Shown piece after piece: positions 36,459 through 43,569 of a DNA stretch of 58,336 nt; position 1 is the first letter of the stretch; the number at the start of each line of letters is the position of its first letter. Source of the stretch: a virus; IMG/VR virus record IMGVR_UViG_3300035388_000018, positions 1 through 58,336 of that record; one strand, given 5' to 3'. Made by a program: the position numbers and the translations under genes. The notes under the pieces were generated by a model. That model was not told the DNA's origin. It searched no databases and worked only from the letters and a program-made list of their open reading frames with translations.

Positions 36459-37457
36459 ATGCCGGAAACAATAAAATGCAAGTTTAATTTATTCGAAGAG
36501 GGCCGGGAATATACCGGGCATCACCGAAAGTATGTTCTTGAAAATGCAAGGCGTGTCTGTTACGCGCCCGGGACCAGGGAAGGGCTCAGACTTCGGGAAA
36601 AATTAGGATACCTGGGCCACGGCCGGCGGGAAATGGCCGGCAAGATCCGGATCGGTGAAGTCGAAAAAGTGGAAATGCCGGATGGGTCCATGGCGGTTGT
36701 CGAAAATGTCCCAAGCAATGTGACCACGTTTTTTGAAATCGACAAAGATGGAAACGTTGACCACCACCAAGAAATTTTAGGCACGAACCAGCCCGGTAAA
36801 ATTGTTTCGGGCCTGAACCAATCCAAGGTGGGCGGTTTCTCTTGGGCTATGGGTGGCAGTGACGGCGGGCAGCATGGTGCCACACGAGTTTCGTCGTTTG
36901 AGGGGTTTGACTATGTTATGAACCCGGGTTTTTCTGCAAACCGGGGGTATGTCCTTGAATCAGCTGGGGCCCGGGATATGATACTTGAAAGTATTTGTAA
37001 AACCGGGATCGATGACAAGGTGGCTGAAAAATACCTTGAAAATTGGGCTGCATCGGCACAGGTCCAGGCAATTGAACTTGAGGAAAAGCTTGCATCGGCT
37101 GAAATATTCGAGTCGGCTTTGATTGAGAAAAGTGAGGCCTTAGCCGCTGAAAATGAAGCGTTTAAAAAGCAGGCTGAAGGAAGGCAGGCTTTAATCACTG
37201 AATGTGCCAAAAATAGCACGGTGGTTATCCCTGCCGGTGTTGCGGATGCACTTATCAGTATGGCGAATGAGGATGATTTTAATAAGCTGGTCGGCTTTTT
37301 TGAATCCGCCGGTCATGCTGACCTTTCCCGGTATCCGTTACCCGGGGTTGAACGGGAAAAAATAATGGTTGAAAAGTATCCGGTCAAAAGAAAGCCTGAG
37401 TATGGGCAGGCGGCGGCCGGTGTTGATTTTGGTGGCAAATCTTTTATCGTTCGATAA
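36459..37457 (+). CDS. Head maturation protease with scaffold-like C-terminus
   Basis: A 332-residue protein, AGAGGGG before ATG 36459 and directly abutting the portal stop. The first 180 residues look like a prohead protease: YLGHGRREMAGKIRIGEVE, then NVPSNVTTFFEIDKDGNV, HHQEILGTN and SKVGGFSWAMGGSDGGQ. The residues 185-270 are helical and Ala/Glu-rich (LEEKLASAEIFESALIE), as in protease-scaffold fusions that are cut and expelled from the head. It would cleave scaffold and capsid proteins in the prohead. The catalytic residues are not certain. A major capsid gene does not follow. Confidence 0.75.
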   Translation: MPETIKCKFNLFEEGREYTGHHRKYVLENARRVCYAPGTREGLRLREKLGYLGHGRREMAGKIRIGEVEKVEMPDGSMAVVENVPSNVTTFFEIDKDGNVDHHQEILGTNQPGKIVSGLNQSKVGGFSWAMGGSDGGQHGATRVSSFEGFDYVMNPGFSANRGYVLESAGARDMILESICKTGIDDKVAEKYLENWAASAQVQAIELEEKLASAEIFESALIEKSEALAAENEAFKKQAEGRQALITECAKNSTVVIPAGVADALISMANEDDFNKLVGFFESAGHADLSRYPLPGVEREKIMVEKYPVKRKPEYGQAAAGVDFGGKSFIVR

Positions 37458-37467
37458 CGGGGGTGGT

Positions 37468-37755
37468 ATGAGCGAGTTATCAGCGATAATGTCAACACTT
37501 GAGAACCATGGCCGGAAATTAGAAACGATAGAGGGCGCTATCGCAGCAATCGCCGTCCAGGATGAGCAAATACAAAGTTTGCAAACACAGATGACGGCGT
37601 TGTTTGCAAAGCTTGAAGTGGTTTTAGGCCCCGAGGGAACGATTGTCCATATGAAAGAGCATCAAGCCAGCTGCCCAAAGTCTCAAGTCAAGTGGCTATG
37701 GACGGCGATAGCAGCACAGGCGCTAATGATTATTGGTAAATTTTTGACTGGATAA
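37468..37755 (+). CDS. Coiled-coil protein with C-terminal membrane anchor
   Basis: A 95-residue protein from ATG 37468 with GGGGGTGG upstream; an earlier in-frame start overlapping the protease gene is not supported. Residues about 5-50 form a coiled coil (MSTLENHGRKLETIEGAIA, then QDEQIQSLQTQMTALFAKL) and residues about 74-93 a membrane segment (LWTAIAAQALMIIGKFL). This layout is that of XhlA-type cell-lysis or surface proteins. Its position, ten bases after the protease gene, is odd for a lysis gene. A role in lysis, superinfection exclusion or head assembly on membranes is possible. Confidence 0.5.
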   Translation: MSELSAIMSTLENHGRKLETIEGAIAAIAVQDEQIQSLQTQMTALFAKLEVVLGPEGTIVHMKEHQASCPKSQVKWLWTAIAAQALMIIGKFLTG

Positions 37756-37761
37756 AATAGG

Positions 37762-37799
37762 CCTGGGCCGTTTCGTGGGTGATCGCGGGGCGGTCCAGG
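37762..37799 (+). other. GC-rich hairpin next to the origin
   Basis: CCTGGGCCG at 37762-37770 pairs with CGGTCCAGG at 37791-37799 (one G-U) across a 20-base loop. It sits between the last rightward gene and the first iteron; no T-run follows. It may end late transcription or be part of the origin. Confidence 0.35.
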
Positions 37800-37805
37800 T
37801 CGAAC

Positions 37806-38156
37806 TTGGAATGCAAACCACCATCGTCCTCTAAATCTGTGGCGGTGTTTTATCTTTATATAGATAGGGTTAAGGGATAAGACAGTTTTTGTGCATCTAA
37901 GCATTTGTAATATTTAAAAAAGTGCAGGTTCAACTTGGAATGCAAACCACTATCCCCCGGTCAATTTGGAATGTAAACCACCACCTATACGCTTAATTTG
38001 GAATGCAAACCACCACCAATGGGCCTATTTTCTTGGGTGATACGGTCAACTTGGAATGCAAACCACCACCTTATGCGCTTAACTTGGAATGCAAACCATC
38101 ACTTTCGTTGGTCGATTGGAATGCAAACCACCACTTTTGTGGAATGCAAACCACCA
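37806..38156. repeat. Iteron array, probable plasmid replication origin
   Basis: Eight copies of an 18-bp repeat TTGGAATGCAAACCACCA, all in the same direction, start at 37806, 37935, 37966, 37998, 38051, 38084, 38116 and (with the first base missing) 38140. Spacing between several neighbours is 31-33 bp, close to three helical turns, and 53 or 24 elsewhere; the first copy is 129 bp away. Variants are C-to-T at base 9 in the third copy, ACTA ending in the second, and ATCA in the sixth. RepA ends two bases beyond the array. Repeats of this kind bind the initiator and control copy number. The stretch 37824-37934 is AT-rich and could be the melting region. Confidence 0.8.
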
Positions 38157-38157
38157 T

Positions 38158-39156
38158 CTATGGCGTTTGTACGGTGTCTTTTTTGATCAATTTATTGATA
38201 GCGGTTGCCCTTTTTGCTGCATAGTTGAATTTAGGCGCTGTTACAATTGTTATCATGCCGTCTATGATTTTCCGGCCATTATATGTATTGTCTATTTGAT
38301 ATTTATGTACTGTCTCTTTGTCTATCATTTCATCCAGGGCTTTTTTTATTTCCCGGATGTTGGTTGCTAAACTTTTGTAAAATTTTCCACCCGACTCCCG
38401 TATCAATGTCGTGACCTTAATGGTGAAAGTCTGAGTTACGCTTGCTTGCGTAAATATGTGAGCTAACCTTTTGTGTAGGTATCGAGCCATTATTTTTTTG
38501 TATGACATGCATGTAACATAGTCATATTGTCGGAAAGTCCCCTCACGGATACAGCGATCCACAAGAATATTAAATCTGACAAAGCACCGGGCGTCGCCGG
38601 ATGTTTTTAGCCATTCGGCCCTGGTACTCATACCTAAACTTTCAAAAATGTTTGAGCTTATAACAGATGTCCCGTCGGCATTTGACAATTCGATATGCGT
38701 TCGGCTGCATATGGCAAGCGCCTCTTTGATTTGGTTGATATTCAGGTCGTGTCCACTGCGTTTTAATTCGTTCTGCAGCTCAGTTAAGGTAAAGACAACG
38801 CCAGCTTTATTGTCCAAATAGAAACCCTTTCCGTCTGTAGCCAGTTTGCGTAAGGCGTCTTCAACTATCTCTTCTCTATTCCCTGGGAAATGGTCTCTAT
38901 AGATTCCGTCTTTCCCTTCTATTCGGGCCGGGATTATATCCACTTGATATTCATGCTTATCAAACACGAATTCACGGTGTAAGGGCTCTTGCCGTATCGC
39001 TACTTTGCTGTTGTTCCAACGGTCATATTTTGGGATGGCATCGTACAGGTGTATGGTATTTGAATATTTACTGGGTTGGGTTACAATCTGGAACAAACTC
39101 ATTTGTTCCATCTTTTTAAACTTTTTAATCCTTTCTGGGAATTTAGTGTCCTTCAT
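38158..39156 (-). CDS. RepA-like plasmid replication initiator
   Basis: A 332-residue protein. Its ATG at 39156 (leftward) has AGAGGA five bases upstream; an earlier in-frame start is not needed. It looks like a plasmid initiator: SNTIHLYDAIPKYDRW, then HFPGNREEIVEDALRKLA, a helical region with TLTELQNELKRSGHDLN (likely winged-helix) and YVTCMSYKKIMARYLHKRLAH. It overlaps the upstream parG-like gene by 14 bases, forming the operon parA-parG-repA, and ends at the iteron array, which should be its binding site. The precise Rep family was not identified. Confidence 0.7.
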   Translation of the reverse strand: MKDTKFPERIKKFKKMEQMSLFQIVTQPSKYSNTIHLYDAIPKYDRWNNSKVAIRQEPLHREFVFDKHEYQVDIIPARIEGKDGIYRDHFPGNREEIVEDALRKLATDGKGFYLDNKAGVVFTLTELQNELKRSGHDLNINQIKEALAICSRTHIELSNADGTSVISSNIFESLGMSTRAEWLKTSGDARCFVRFNILVDRCIREGTFRQYDYVTCMSYKKIMARYLHKRLAHIFTQASVTQTFTIKVTTLIRESGGKFYKSLATNIREIKKALDEMIDKETVHKYQIDNTYNGRKIIDGMITIVTAPKFNYAAKRATAINKLIKKDTVQTP

Positions 39157-39358
39157 TTTTCCTCTTTTCGGCCTGAGCGAGTGCGTCAACGATGGCGTTT
39201 GTAATAAAGTCTTGGATCGTTTCTTCGGCTATAGCGCAATACACCCGCATTCGTTTAAGTACATCTTTATTTATTTTGGCGTTAAGGGGACCCCTGCCCG
39301 GGGTGGTGGCGGTAGGCCTGTTGGCTTCTTTTGCCATTTTTGCAAGATTACTTTTCAT
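39143..39358 (-). CDS. ParG-like ribbon-helix-helix partition protein
   Basis: A 71-residue protein with AAGGAG before the ATG at 39358, overlapping parA by 11 bases. The N-terminal 30 residues are basic and unstructured (KMAKEANRPTATTPGRG), then comes a ribbon-helix-helix pattern: GPLNAKINKDVLKRMRVYC and ETIQDFITNAIVDALAQAE. Size and order after a ParA of 211 residues match the ParF-ParG systems: ParG binds the centromere and operator and stimulates ParF ATPase. It would also repress the operon promoter. Confidence 0.75.
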   Translation of the reverse strand: MKSNLAKMAKEANRPTATTPGRGPLNAKINKDVLKRMRVYCAIAEETIQDFITNAIVDALAQAEKRKNEGH

Positions 39359-39983
39359 GGGTTTTTCTCCTTTTGAAGATTTCTTTTTTTAAAGATTGGA
39401 TTTCTTTGCTGGCAGCACTCATGGGCGCGTATGACAACACGGTTTCACCATTGATAAGAGCGTTCACATAGGCGATTCTGTGCGAAATTTCGGCCCGTAG
39501 GACGGGAACGCGGTAATATTCAAGGGCCTGCCTTGCTTCCCGGCCAACAATGGTGTTTGCAACCTTTCGAGAAATTAGAATTCGGGCGTCCAGGGCCTTG
39601 TTGTATTCCTTTGCCTCTTTGATAAGCGGAACGATGTCGTTACTGGCCCAGATATCGAGAGGGGACGGCGTTATGGGGACAATGGCTATATCGGCACTCA
39701 GAAGACAGGAAAGCGTGATGTCGCTTATTCCTGGCGGCGCATCGATGACCGTGTGTGTAAACCCACGGGTTAGCTTTTCAATGGCGGTGTGTAATGGTTC
39801 GGGGTGGTGGATGACATCGAAATGATTATTATCTGCGATTGCTTTCCACCTGGTGGCGCTGGCTTGCGGGTCCCCGTCGATCAACCGGACCGGCGTTCGC
39901 TTCCCGGCCATGGCGTGTGAAAGATTGATGGCAATGGTTGTTTTCCCGACTCCGCCCTTTTGGTTGACAATGCAAATCACCAT
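39348..39983 (-). CDS. ParA/ParF-type partition ATPase
   Basis: A 211-residue ATPase with TAGGA before the ATG at 39983. The deviant Walker A motif KGGVGKT sits at residues 9-15, after VICIVNQ; the switch region shows LIDGDPQASAT (about 33-43) and VIDAPPGISD (about 80-89). Its size, without an N-terminal DNA-binding domain, is that of the ParF or type Ib class. It segregates plasmid copies on the nucleoid. It is the first gene of the leftward parA-parG-repA operon. Confidence 0.9.
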   Translation of the reverse strand: MVICIVNQKGGVGKTTIAINLSHAMAGKRTPVRLIDGDPQASATRWKAIADNNHFDVIHHPEPLHTAIEKLTRGFTHTVIDAPPGISDITLSCLLSADIAIVPITPSPLDIWASNDIVPLIKEAKEYNKALDARILISRKVANTIVGREARQALEYYRVPVLRAEISHRIAYVNALINGETVLSYAPMSAASKEIQSLKKEIFKRRKTHEK

Positions 39984-40081
39984 TTTTCCTACCTTTCTTT
40001 TTTAAAAAAGAACTTTTAATAAAGTTTGTTTTAAAGTAATATAGCTTTAAGCAATACTTTTCAAGCGAAAAAGGGGGTTTT
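39984..40081 (-). promoter_or_regulatory. Divergent control region of the partition-replication operon
   Basis: Between parA and the rightward gene at 40082, on the leftward strand TTGAAA, 15 bases, TATATT give a fair promoter. The AT-rich spacer has repeated TTAAAG/CTTTAA words (near 40007-40056) that could be ParG boxes. The assignment is tentative; the centromere could also lie elsewhere. Confidence 0.35.
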
Positions 40082-40282
40082 ATGGAATATTATCAGATTA
40101 GTTTGATTGACCAGGCGTTACAGGATTTGGGGGACGTGATCGCGGCGGATTGGATGGAAAATGCCAAGGGGCTTGATGGGAAGCCCCTTGGCGTGGATGT
40201 TTCTCTTAAGATTAAGTCAGCGGCGGGGTGTTTGGGGGAGATCAAACGGTGTCAAGGATGTAACCGGCCTGATATCCTTTAG
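40082..40282 (+). CDS. Small uncharacterised protein
   Basis: A 66-residue protein with AGGGGG seven bases before ATG 40082, the only rightward gene in the right part of the window. It is an acidic helical protein (ISLIDQALQDLGDVIAADW) with two cysteines near the end (CQGCNRP). It diverges from parA and converges on the leftward gene at 40284, leaving one base between them. It may be a plasmid-maintenance gene, but nothing in the sequence defines a function. Confidence 0.55.
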   Translation: MEYYQISLIDQALQDLGDVIAADWMENAKGLDGKPLGVDVSLKIKSAAGCLGEIKRCQGCNRPDIL

Positions 40283-40283
40283 G

Positions 40284-40502
40284 CTATTGATCGTCGGGCG
40301 CACCTTGTATCTCACTAGCAAATTTTATTATTTCTTTAAAGGTTTCGTCAACTCCCTCAATCATACGGCAAAGCATTTTTTGTTTATCAAGATCACCAAC
40401 GTCAGCGCATTTTGCGGCTAAGTCTTGAATTGTTTTTCTTGTTTGTATCCATTTCGCTTCAGTGTCCAAACTCATTGATATTATTTTTTTTATTTCGTCC
40501 AT
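40284..40502 (-). CDS. Small helical uncharacterised protein
   Basis: A 72-residue protein with AAAAAGGA before its ATG at 40502. Entirely helical and charged (KWIQTRKTIQDLAAKCADV, then MLCRMIEGVDETFKEIIKF). It lies downstream of the 56-residue gene at 40557-40727 and probably in the same transcript from the promoter at 40755-40798, although two TTGACACTTTAG repeats lie just before it. Function unknown. Confidence 0.6.
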   Translation of the reverse strand: MDEIKKIISMSLDTEAKWIQTRKTIQDLAAKCADVGDLDKQKMLCRMIEGVDETFKEIIKFASEIQGAPDDQ

Positions 40503-40520
40503 ATTGGTGTCCTTTTTAGC

Positions 40521-40560
40521 CTAAAGTGTCAAAACCTGCCGTTTTAATCTAAAGTGTCAA
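40521..40560 (-). repeat. Two TTGACACTTTAG direct repeats
   Basis: TTGACACTTTAG occurs twice on the leftward strand, at 40549-40560 and 40521-40532, 28 bases apart. The first overlaps the stop codon of the 56-residue gene. They may be operators or relics of -35 boxes; no matching -10 element is clear. Confidence 0.4.
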
Positions 40561-40727
40561 CTTCCAAAGACTGCCCCATGCTGTTTGGCCGAAACCGTGA
40601 AACCTGCGTTATACTCTTTCAGACCGCTATTGTCGCTATTCCTGAGTGCTGGTGGATTGTAATTGTTGTACCATGCGTCGCTGTCCCCGTCGTTATAGCC
40701 CTTGGTGTAATGCTTGTCTTTTCCCAT
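40557..40727 (-). CDS. 56-residue acidic/aromatic small protein
   Basis: Read directly from the leftward strand: ATG at 40727 to TGA at 40557-40559. It is rich in Tyr, Asn, Asp and Gly, with the phrase HYTKGYNDGDSDAWYNNYNP and later LKEYNAGF; such Y-N-D-G-D motifs followed by NPP occur in small phage and plasmid proteins of unknown function. GGAG lies ten bases upstream; a nearer ATG opens only 13 codons. It is the first gene after the promoter-operator at 40755-40798. Confidence 0.55.
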   Translation of the reverse strand: MGKDKHYTKGYNDGDSDAWYNNYNPPALRNSDNSGLKEYNAGFTVSAKQHGAVFGS

Positions 40728-40754
40728 GTTTCATTTGCTCCTGTTTGTGTTTTA

Positions 40755-40798
40755 GCCAAGTTTTCCCACTTAAACCATAAAACTTGGCGACGTGTCAA
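40755..40798 (-). promoter_or_regulatory. Leftward promoter with 10-14-10 palindromic operator (copy 1)
   Basis: TTGACA (complement of 40793-40798) is followed by GCCAAGTTTT (complement of 40779-40788), 14 bases, and AAAACTTGGC (complement of 40755-40764), a perfect 10-bp inverted repeat lying between and over the expected -10 region (GTTTAA). It precedes the 56-residue gene. Two more copies of the same design lie at 44888-44931 and 47009-47052, which argues for a shared repressor. Confidence 0.7.
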
Positions 40799-40815
40799 GG
40801 GGAAAATGAAAACAA

Positions 40816-41406
40816 TTAAATCTCATTCGCATAAACATTTTTAATTTCAACATCCGTAATGCAAAGATAGATGAGTGTTTCCTTCTGGCTACTGTGATTC
40901 AGACATTTCATCAAGGTCGGCAGGCTCATACCGTAATTTGTGTACTGCTGGTAGGCCCACGTTTTCCGTAGTGTGTGACTGCCGTAATTCCCCGGCATGT
41001 TCACCCGCCCGCACCAACCTTTCACCAGTCGGCTCAGTGAGGATACGGTGAGGACAGGCGCCCGGTAACTGCGAAACAGGTAATTATCATCCTGATAATC
41101 GTGGGATGCCAAAAGTTTTTGAATCGCATCGACACAAAGGGTGTTTAAATGCAGGTCTTTGACTTTGCCGGTCTTTTTTTCCCTCAATGTCAGCTTCCCC
41201 ATAGCCTGAAGGTATTTGACATCCTTGACTTTGATGGAAAGCAGATCCGAAGCTCGAAGGTTTGTATTTACCCCGATAACGAACAGGGCATAATTTCTGG
41301 GATTATGGGAAAGCAACTGTTTTATAGTTGCAATGTCTTTTGGGGCCCGGATCGGTTCTACCCTTATGATTGATCCTTTTTTGGGTCGGTTCGAGTTTTT
41401 TTTCAT
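40816..41406 (-). CDS. Short tyrosine recombinase
   Basis: A 196-residue recombinase, AAGGA before ATG 41406. All catalytic positions are visible: R51 (TNLRASDLL), K76/K77 (REKKTGK), H144 and R147 in SHTLRKTWAY, H171 (LNHSS) and Y180. It lacks the usual N-terminal core-binding domain of XerC, Cre or lambda Int. In a phage-plasmid it most likely resolves multimers (as Cre does in P1), circularises DNA or inverts segments; integration is less likely as no attachment site is seen. It is the last gene of the leftward operon, overlapping the zinc-finger gene by four bases. Confidence 0.8.
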   Translation of the reverse strand: MKKNSNRPKKGSIIRVEPIRAPKDIATIKQLLSHNPRNYALFVIGVNTNLRASDLLSIKVKDVKYLQAMGKLTLREKKTGKVKDLHLNTLCVDAIQKLLASHDYQDDNYLFRSYRAPVLTVSSLSRLVKGWCGRVNMPGNYGSHTLRKTWAYQQYTNYGMSLPTLMKCLNHSSQKETLIYLCITDVEIKNVYANEI

Positions 41407-41741
41407 AACGATTCCTTGTTGTGCGCGTCATAACACAATTGATTACAAAAAACTTTATCCTTGTCATAAACAATTTCGGATAAATCGCTGATTGTAATAG
41501 CTATATTTGCCCCGCAATGGCTACATTTGAAAAGCCACATCTTTTGTTCAATCAAAAGTTTAGGAGGAACAAAGCCGGTTTTTGAGTAGATGTCAAAACC
41601 GGGGCGGCGAATACAGCTTGTGTAATTAGGGTTCAGCTTTAATCTTTCGGAGCCTATCCTTTTGGCCTTGATGCCATCATTGTGGAAAACTATCGTATAG
41701 TCACCGTCCCAGTGGTCATCTTGTATTTCCCAAGCCTTCAT
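41403..41741 (-). CDS. Zinc-finger protein, paralogue of the DnaB-domain fusion
   Basis: A 112-residue protein with AAGGGA before ATG 41741. It aligns almost end to end with the first 112 residues of the protein at 48261-49151: MKAWEIQDD, TIVFHNDG, FVPPKLLIE, then the zinc ligands C73, C76, C99 and C103 (C-x2-C-x22-C-x3-C). It has no DnaB part. It lies between the recombinase and the gene at 41738, with four-base overlaps on both sides. DNA or protein binding is likely but not shown. The pair suggests duplication within the phage, with later fusion or loss of the helicase domain. Confidence 0.65.
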   Translation of the reverse strand: MKAWEIQDDHWDGDYTIVFHNDGIKAKRIGSERLKLNPNYTSCIRRPGFDIYSKTGFVPPKLLIEQKMWLFKCSHCGANIAITISDLSEIVYDKDKVFCNQLCYDAHNKESL

Positions 41742-42283
41742 AATTTTTCCCTTTCATGTGTGAATTTTCGCCCCATCTGGAACAATTCCTGTGTCGTGAA
41801 TTTATAGGCGCCCTGCAGGTATTTATCGAATTCAGACTGCGGGTAATGCACGGATAATTGTTTTCGAATAGTGGCATGGAAAAGCTCGATAGCTTCCGGT
41901 TCCAGGCCAACAGCTTTGATACCTTTTAATATAGGCCCGTCCAAAAGATAGAATTGAATCAAATTTTTAACCTGGCCGTTTTCCGGTTCCATCCATTCCT
42001 CTATCCATTCACGGTTGACTGGCCGGGCGTTAAAACTAAAATCAAGTTCACCTAATTTTTTTGAAAACATAAAAATCCAGATGGCCACCGGTACCGGCGT
42101 GCTGGTTTCCAGGTAGCCGTATTCCCTGAATGATGCCTTGAACGCTTTTTTCTCTACCGGCGTGAGGCCTGGCAGTTGAAGCGTTACTACCGGCCCACCT
42201 CTCCACATTTCCATAACTCCGCCTTCTTGGGGCGGTATCGGCCCGGGAAAAGGTTTCCCTACTTCAAACATTGTCATTGTCAT
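41738..42283 (-). CDS. Uncharacterised early protein
   Basis: A 181-residue protein; AAAGGA lies eight bases before ATG 42283. The N-terminus is Pro/Gly-rich (GKPFPGPIPPQEGGVMEMW), the centre has VTLQLPGLTPVEKKAFKAS and TSTPVPVAIWIFMFSKKLG, and the rest is helical. It overlaps the zinc-finger gene by four bases. No motif is recognised; related sequences of this style occur in phages and plasmids. Function unknown. Confidence 0.6.
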   Translation of the reverse strand: MTMTMFEVGKPFPGPIPPQEGGVMEMWRGGPVVTLQLPGLTPVEKKAFKASFREYGYLETSTPVPVAIWIFMFSKKLGELDFSFNARPVNREWIEEWMEPENGQVKNLIQFYLLDGPILKGIKAVGLEPEAIELFHATIRKQLSVHYPQSEFDKYLQGAYKFTTQELFQMGRKFTHEREKL

Positions 42284-42304
42284 GAGTGCATCCTTTCGCT
42301 GGGG

Positions 42305-42568
42305 CTAAACCAGCATATCAGTATCTTCACCACGTTCAATTTCCATTGTCATGCCGCTTCTGTCTATAATGTATACGTCACTATAGCCTGATATGCAAAG
42401 GGCGTCATGTCTGGCTATGGCCCGGTATGGATATTCATGCACGGATGCTTGTGGCTTTGCCGTCGGGGAGATTACTGCAAATTTAAATTGCCTTTTGAAG
42501 TTGGCCACAATGGGCGCCATGCCGGGGTGTTTGATTTCTAATTTCACTTTTCCGATAATTCGTTTCAT
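42305..42568 (-). CDS. Uncharacterised small early protein
   Basis: An 87-residue protein with AAAGGA before ATG 42568. It is basic at the N-terminus (RIIGKVKLEIKHPG) and beta-rich after (YPYRAIARHDALCISGYSDVY). A GC-rich hairpin (42582-42599) lies 13 bases before its start codon. It precedes the 181-residue gene by 21 bases. Function unknown. Confidence 0.6.
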   Translation of the reverse strand: MKRIIGKVKLEIKHPGMAPIVANFKRQFKFAVISPTAKPQASVHEYPYRAIARHDALCISGYSDVYIIDRSGMTMEIERGEDTDMLV

Positions 42569-42581
42569 TATTTTCCTTTGT

Positions 42582-42599
42582 GCCCCGGTTGCCCGGGGC
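42582..42599 (-). other. GCCCCGG-CCGGGGC hairpin in leader
   Basis: A 7-bp GC stem with a 4-base loop (GCCCCGG 42582-42588, CCGGGGC 42593-42599). It lies between the stop of the upstream gene and the ribosome binding site of the gene at 42305. One of four near-identical hairpins in this operon. Confidence 0.55.
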
Positions 42600-42609
42600 G
42601 GCTGGTGAT

Positions 42610-43554
42610 TTACATCCGGATCCCGGTGCCGATGGGTGAGAAAGCATACAAATATGCCACCGCCCGAATTTCAAAATCAGTCATGGGTACCCAGTTCGGC
42701 TTATCCCCGAATCCGCGGTTCCATCCCCATCCGGTGTTTGTTGGATGATCTTTACGAAAGGCTTCCTTTTTTTCTTCAGTGTCAATGTTGTGAGCTATGA
42801 ATGATTCAACGTCAATGGCCAGGCCACCCGCTTCAGGATTAACGACATACCCAAAGTCAAAAATATTCCGACAGGTAAAAATACCGGATTCACCGGTTTT
42901 GGAGTCGACGATCTTGACTTTTGCAAAGGGGTCGGGGCCGCCTTCACCGCCGGCACGGTGGGACCTTTTAATAATCTCAACATTAAAATTTTTTCTGTCA
43001 CGTTCCCGCTGTATCGCTCTTTCGGCACGGATCGCGGCCTTTTTGGCTTCAGCGGCCTTTGCCGCTTCCATCTTTTTTCGGGCTTTGTCAAACAATTCGG
43101 CCGGCAAAAAATACCACCCATGGTGATTTTCAAGCATGTCCGGACCAATTACCTTAGCCCCGGTTTCGTCCTCATATTCACCGGACATTAGGTCCCCGTT
43201 GGTCCACAGGCACCGGGCGATAGTGTGGCCGGCCGGGCATTCTACCAGGGCCTTGTTTTTCCGGTCCTCTTCGGCGGCCTTCTCTTCGGCGGCCCGGATC
43301 GCTTCGAGCCTTTTAATCTCAAAGTCAACTATCAACCAGTCGGTTTCGGGGATGCCAATACAAACACGCCCACGTTTGTTGTTTATTTTGGCATTGCTGA
43401 TGAGTACGCCAGCTTGTTCTTTTATTTTCGCCCATTTCCCGAAACCTGAGATTGCACCCAATTTAGGGTGATGGAGTGTTGCGAAACATCCATTGCCCTT
43501 AACTTCCAAAATCACCGGGAAGCCATCCTTTATTGTCTGTGTCTTAACTTCCAT
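42610..43554 (-). CDS. Uncharacterised early protein with central charged helix
   Basis: A 314-residue protein with AAGGA before ATG 43554. The N-terminal 85 residues form a small domain (GNGCFATLHHPKLGAISGF, GRVCIGIPETDWLIVDFEI). An Ala/Lys/Glu-rich coiled coil lies at about 155-190 (KARKKMEAAKAAEAKKAAI). The C-terminal part (FNVEIIKRSHRAGGEGGPD, IFTCRNIFDFGYVVNPEAG, TGWGWNRGFGDK) is Gly/aromatic-rich. No family was recognised. It is near the middle of the leftward transcript from 44863. Confidence 0.55.
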   Translation of the reverse strand: MEVKTQTIKDGFPVILEVKGNGCFATLHHPKLGAISGFGKWAKIKEQAGVLISNAKINNKRGRVCIGIPETDWLIVDFEIKRLEAIRAAEEKAAEEDRKNKALVECPAGHTIARCLWTNGDLMSGEYEDETGAKVIGPDMLENHHGWYFLPAELFDKARKKMEAAKAAEAKKAAIRAERAIQRERDRKNFNVEIIKRSHRAGGEGGPDPFAKVKIVDSKTGESGIFTCRNIFDFGYVVNPEAGGLAIDVESFIAHNIDTEEKKEAFRKDHPTNTGWGWNRGFGDKPNWVPMTDFEIRAVAYLYAFSPIGTGIRM

Positions 43555-43569
43555 GTTTTTTTCCTTTTT

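Noticed and set aside
37806-38156. Repeat array as a CRISPR
   Set aside because: Repeat units are only 18 bp, gaps range from about 6 to 111 bp, and no cas genes are present. RepA next to the array makes iterons the better reading.
37998-38224. Short rightward proteins MECKPPP... and MQTTT... across the origin
   Set aside because: They are translations of the iterons in two frames; no ribosome binding sites, and repeated peptide units arise only from the repeats.
40554-40844. Rightward 96-residue frame
   Set aside because: It runs antisense across the 56-residue gene, promoter copy 1 and the end of the recombinase; no binding site.
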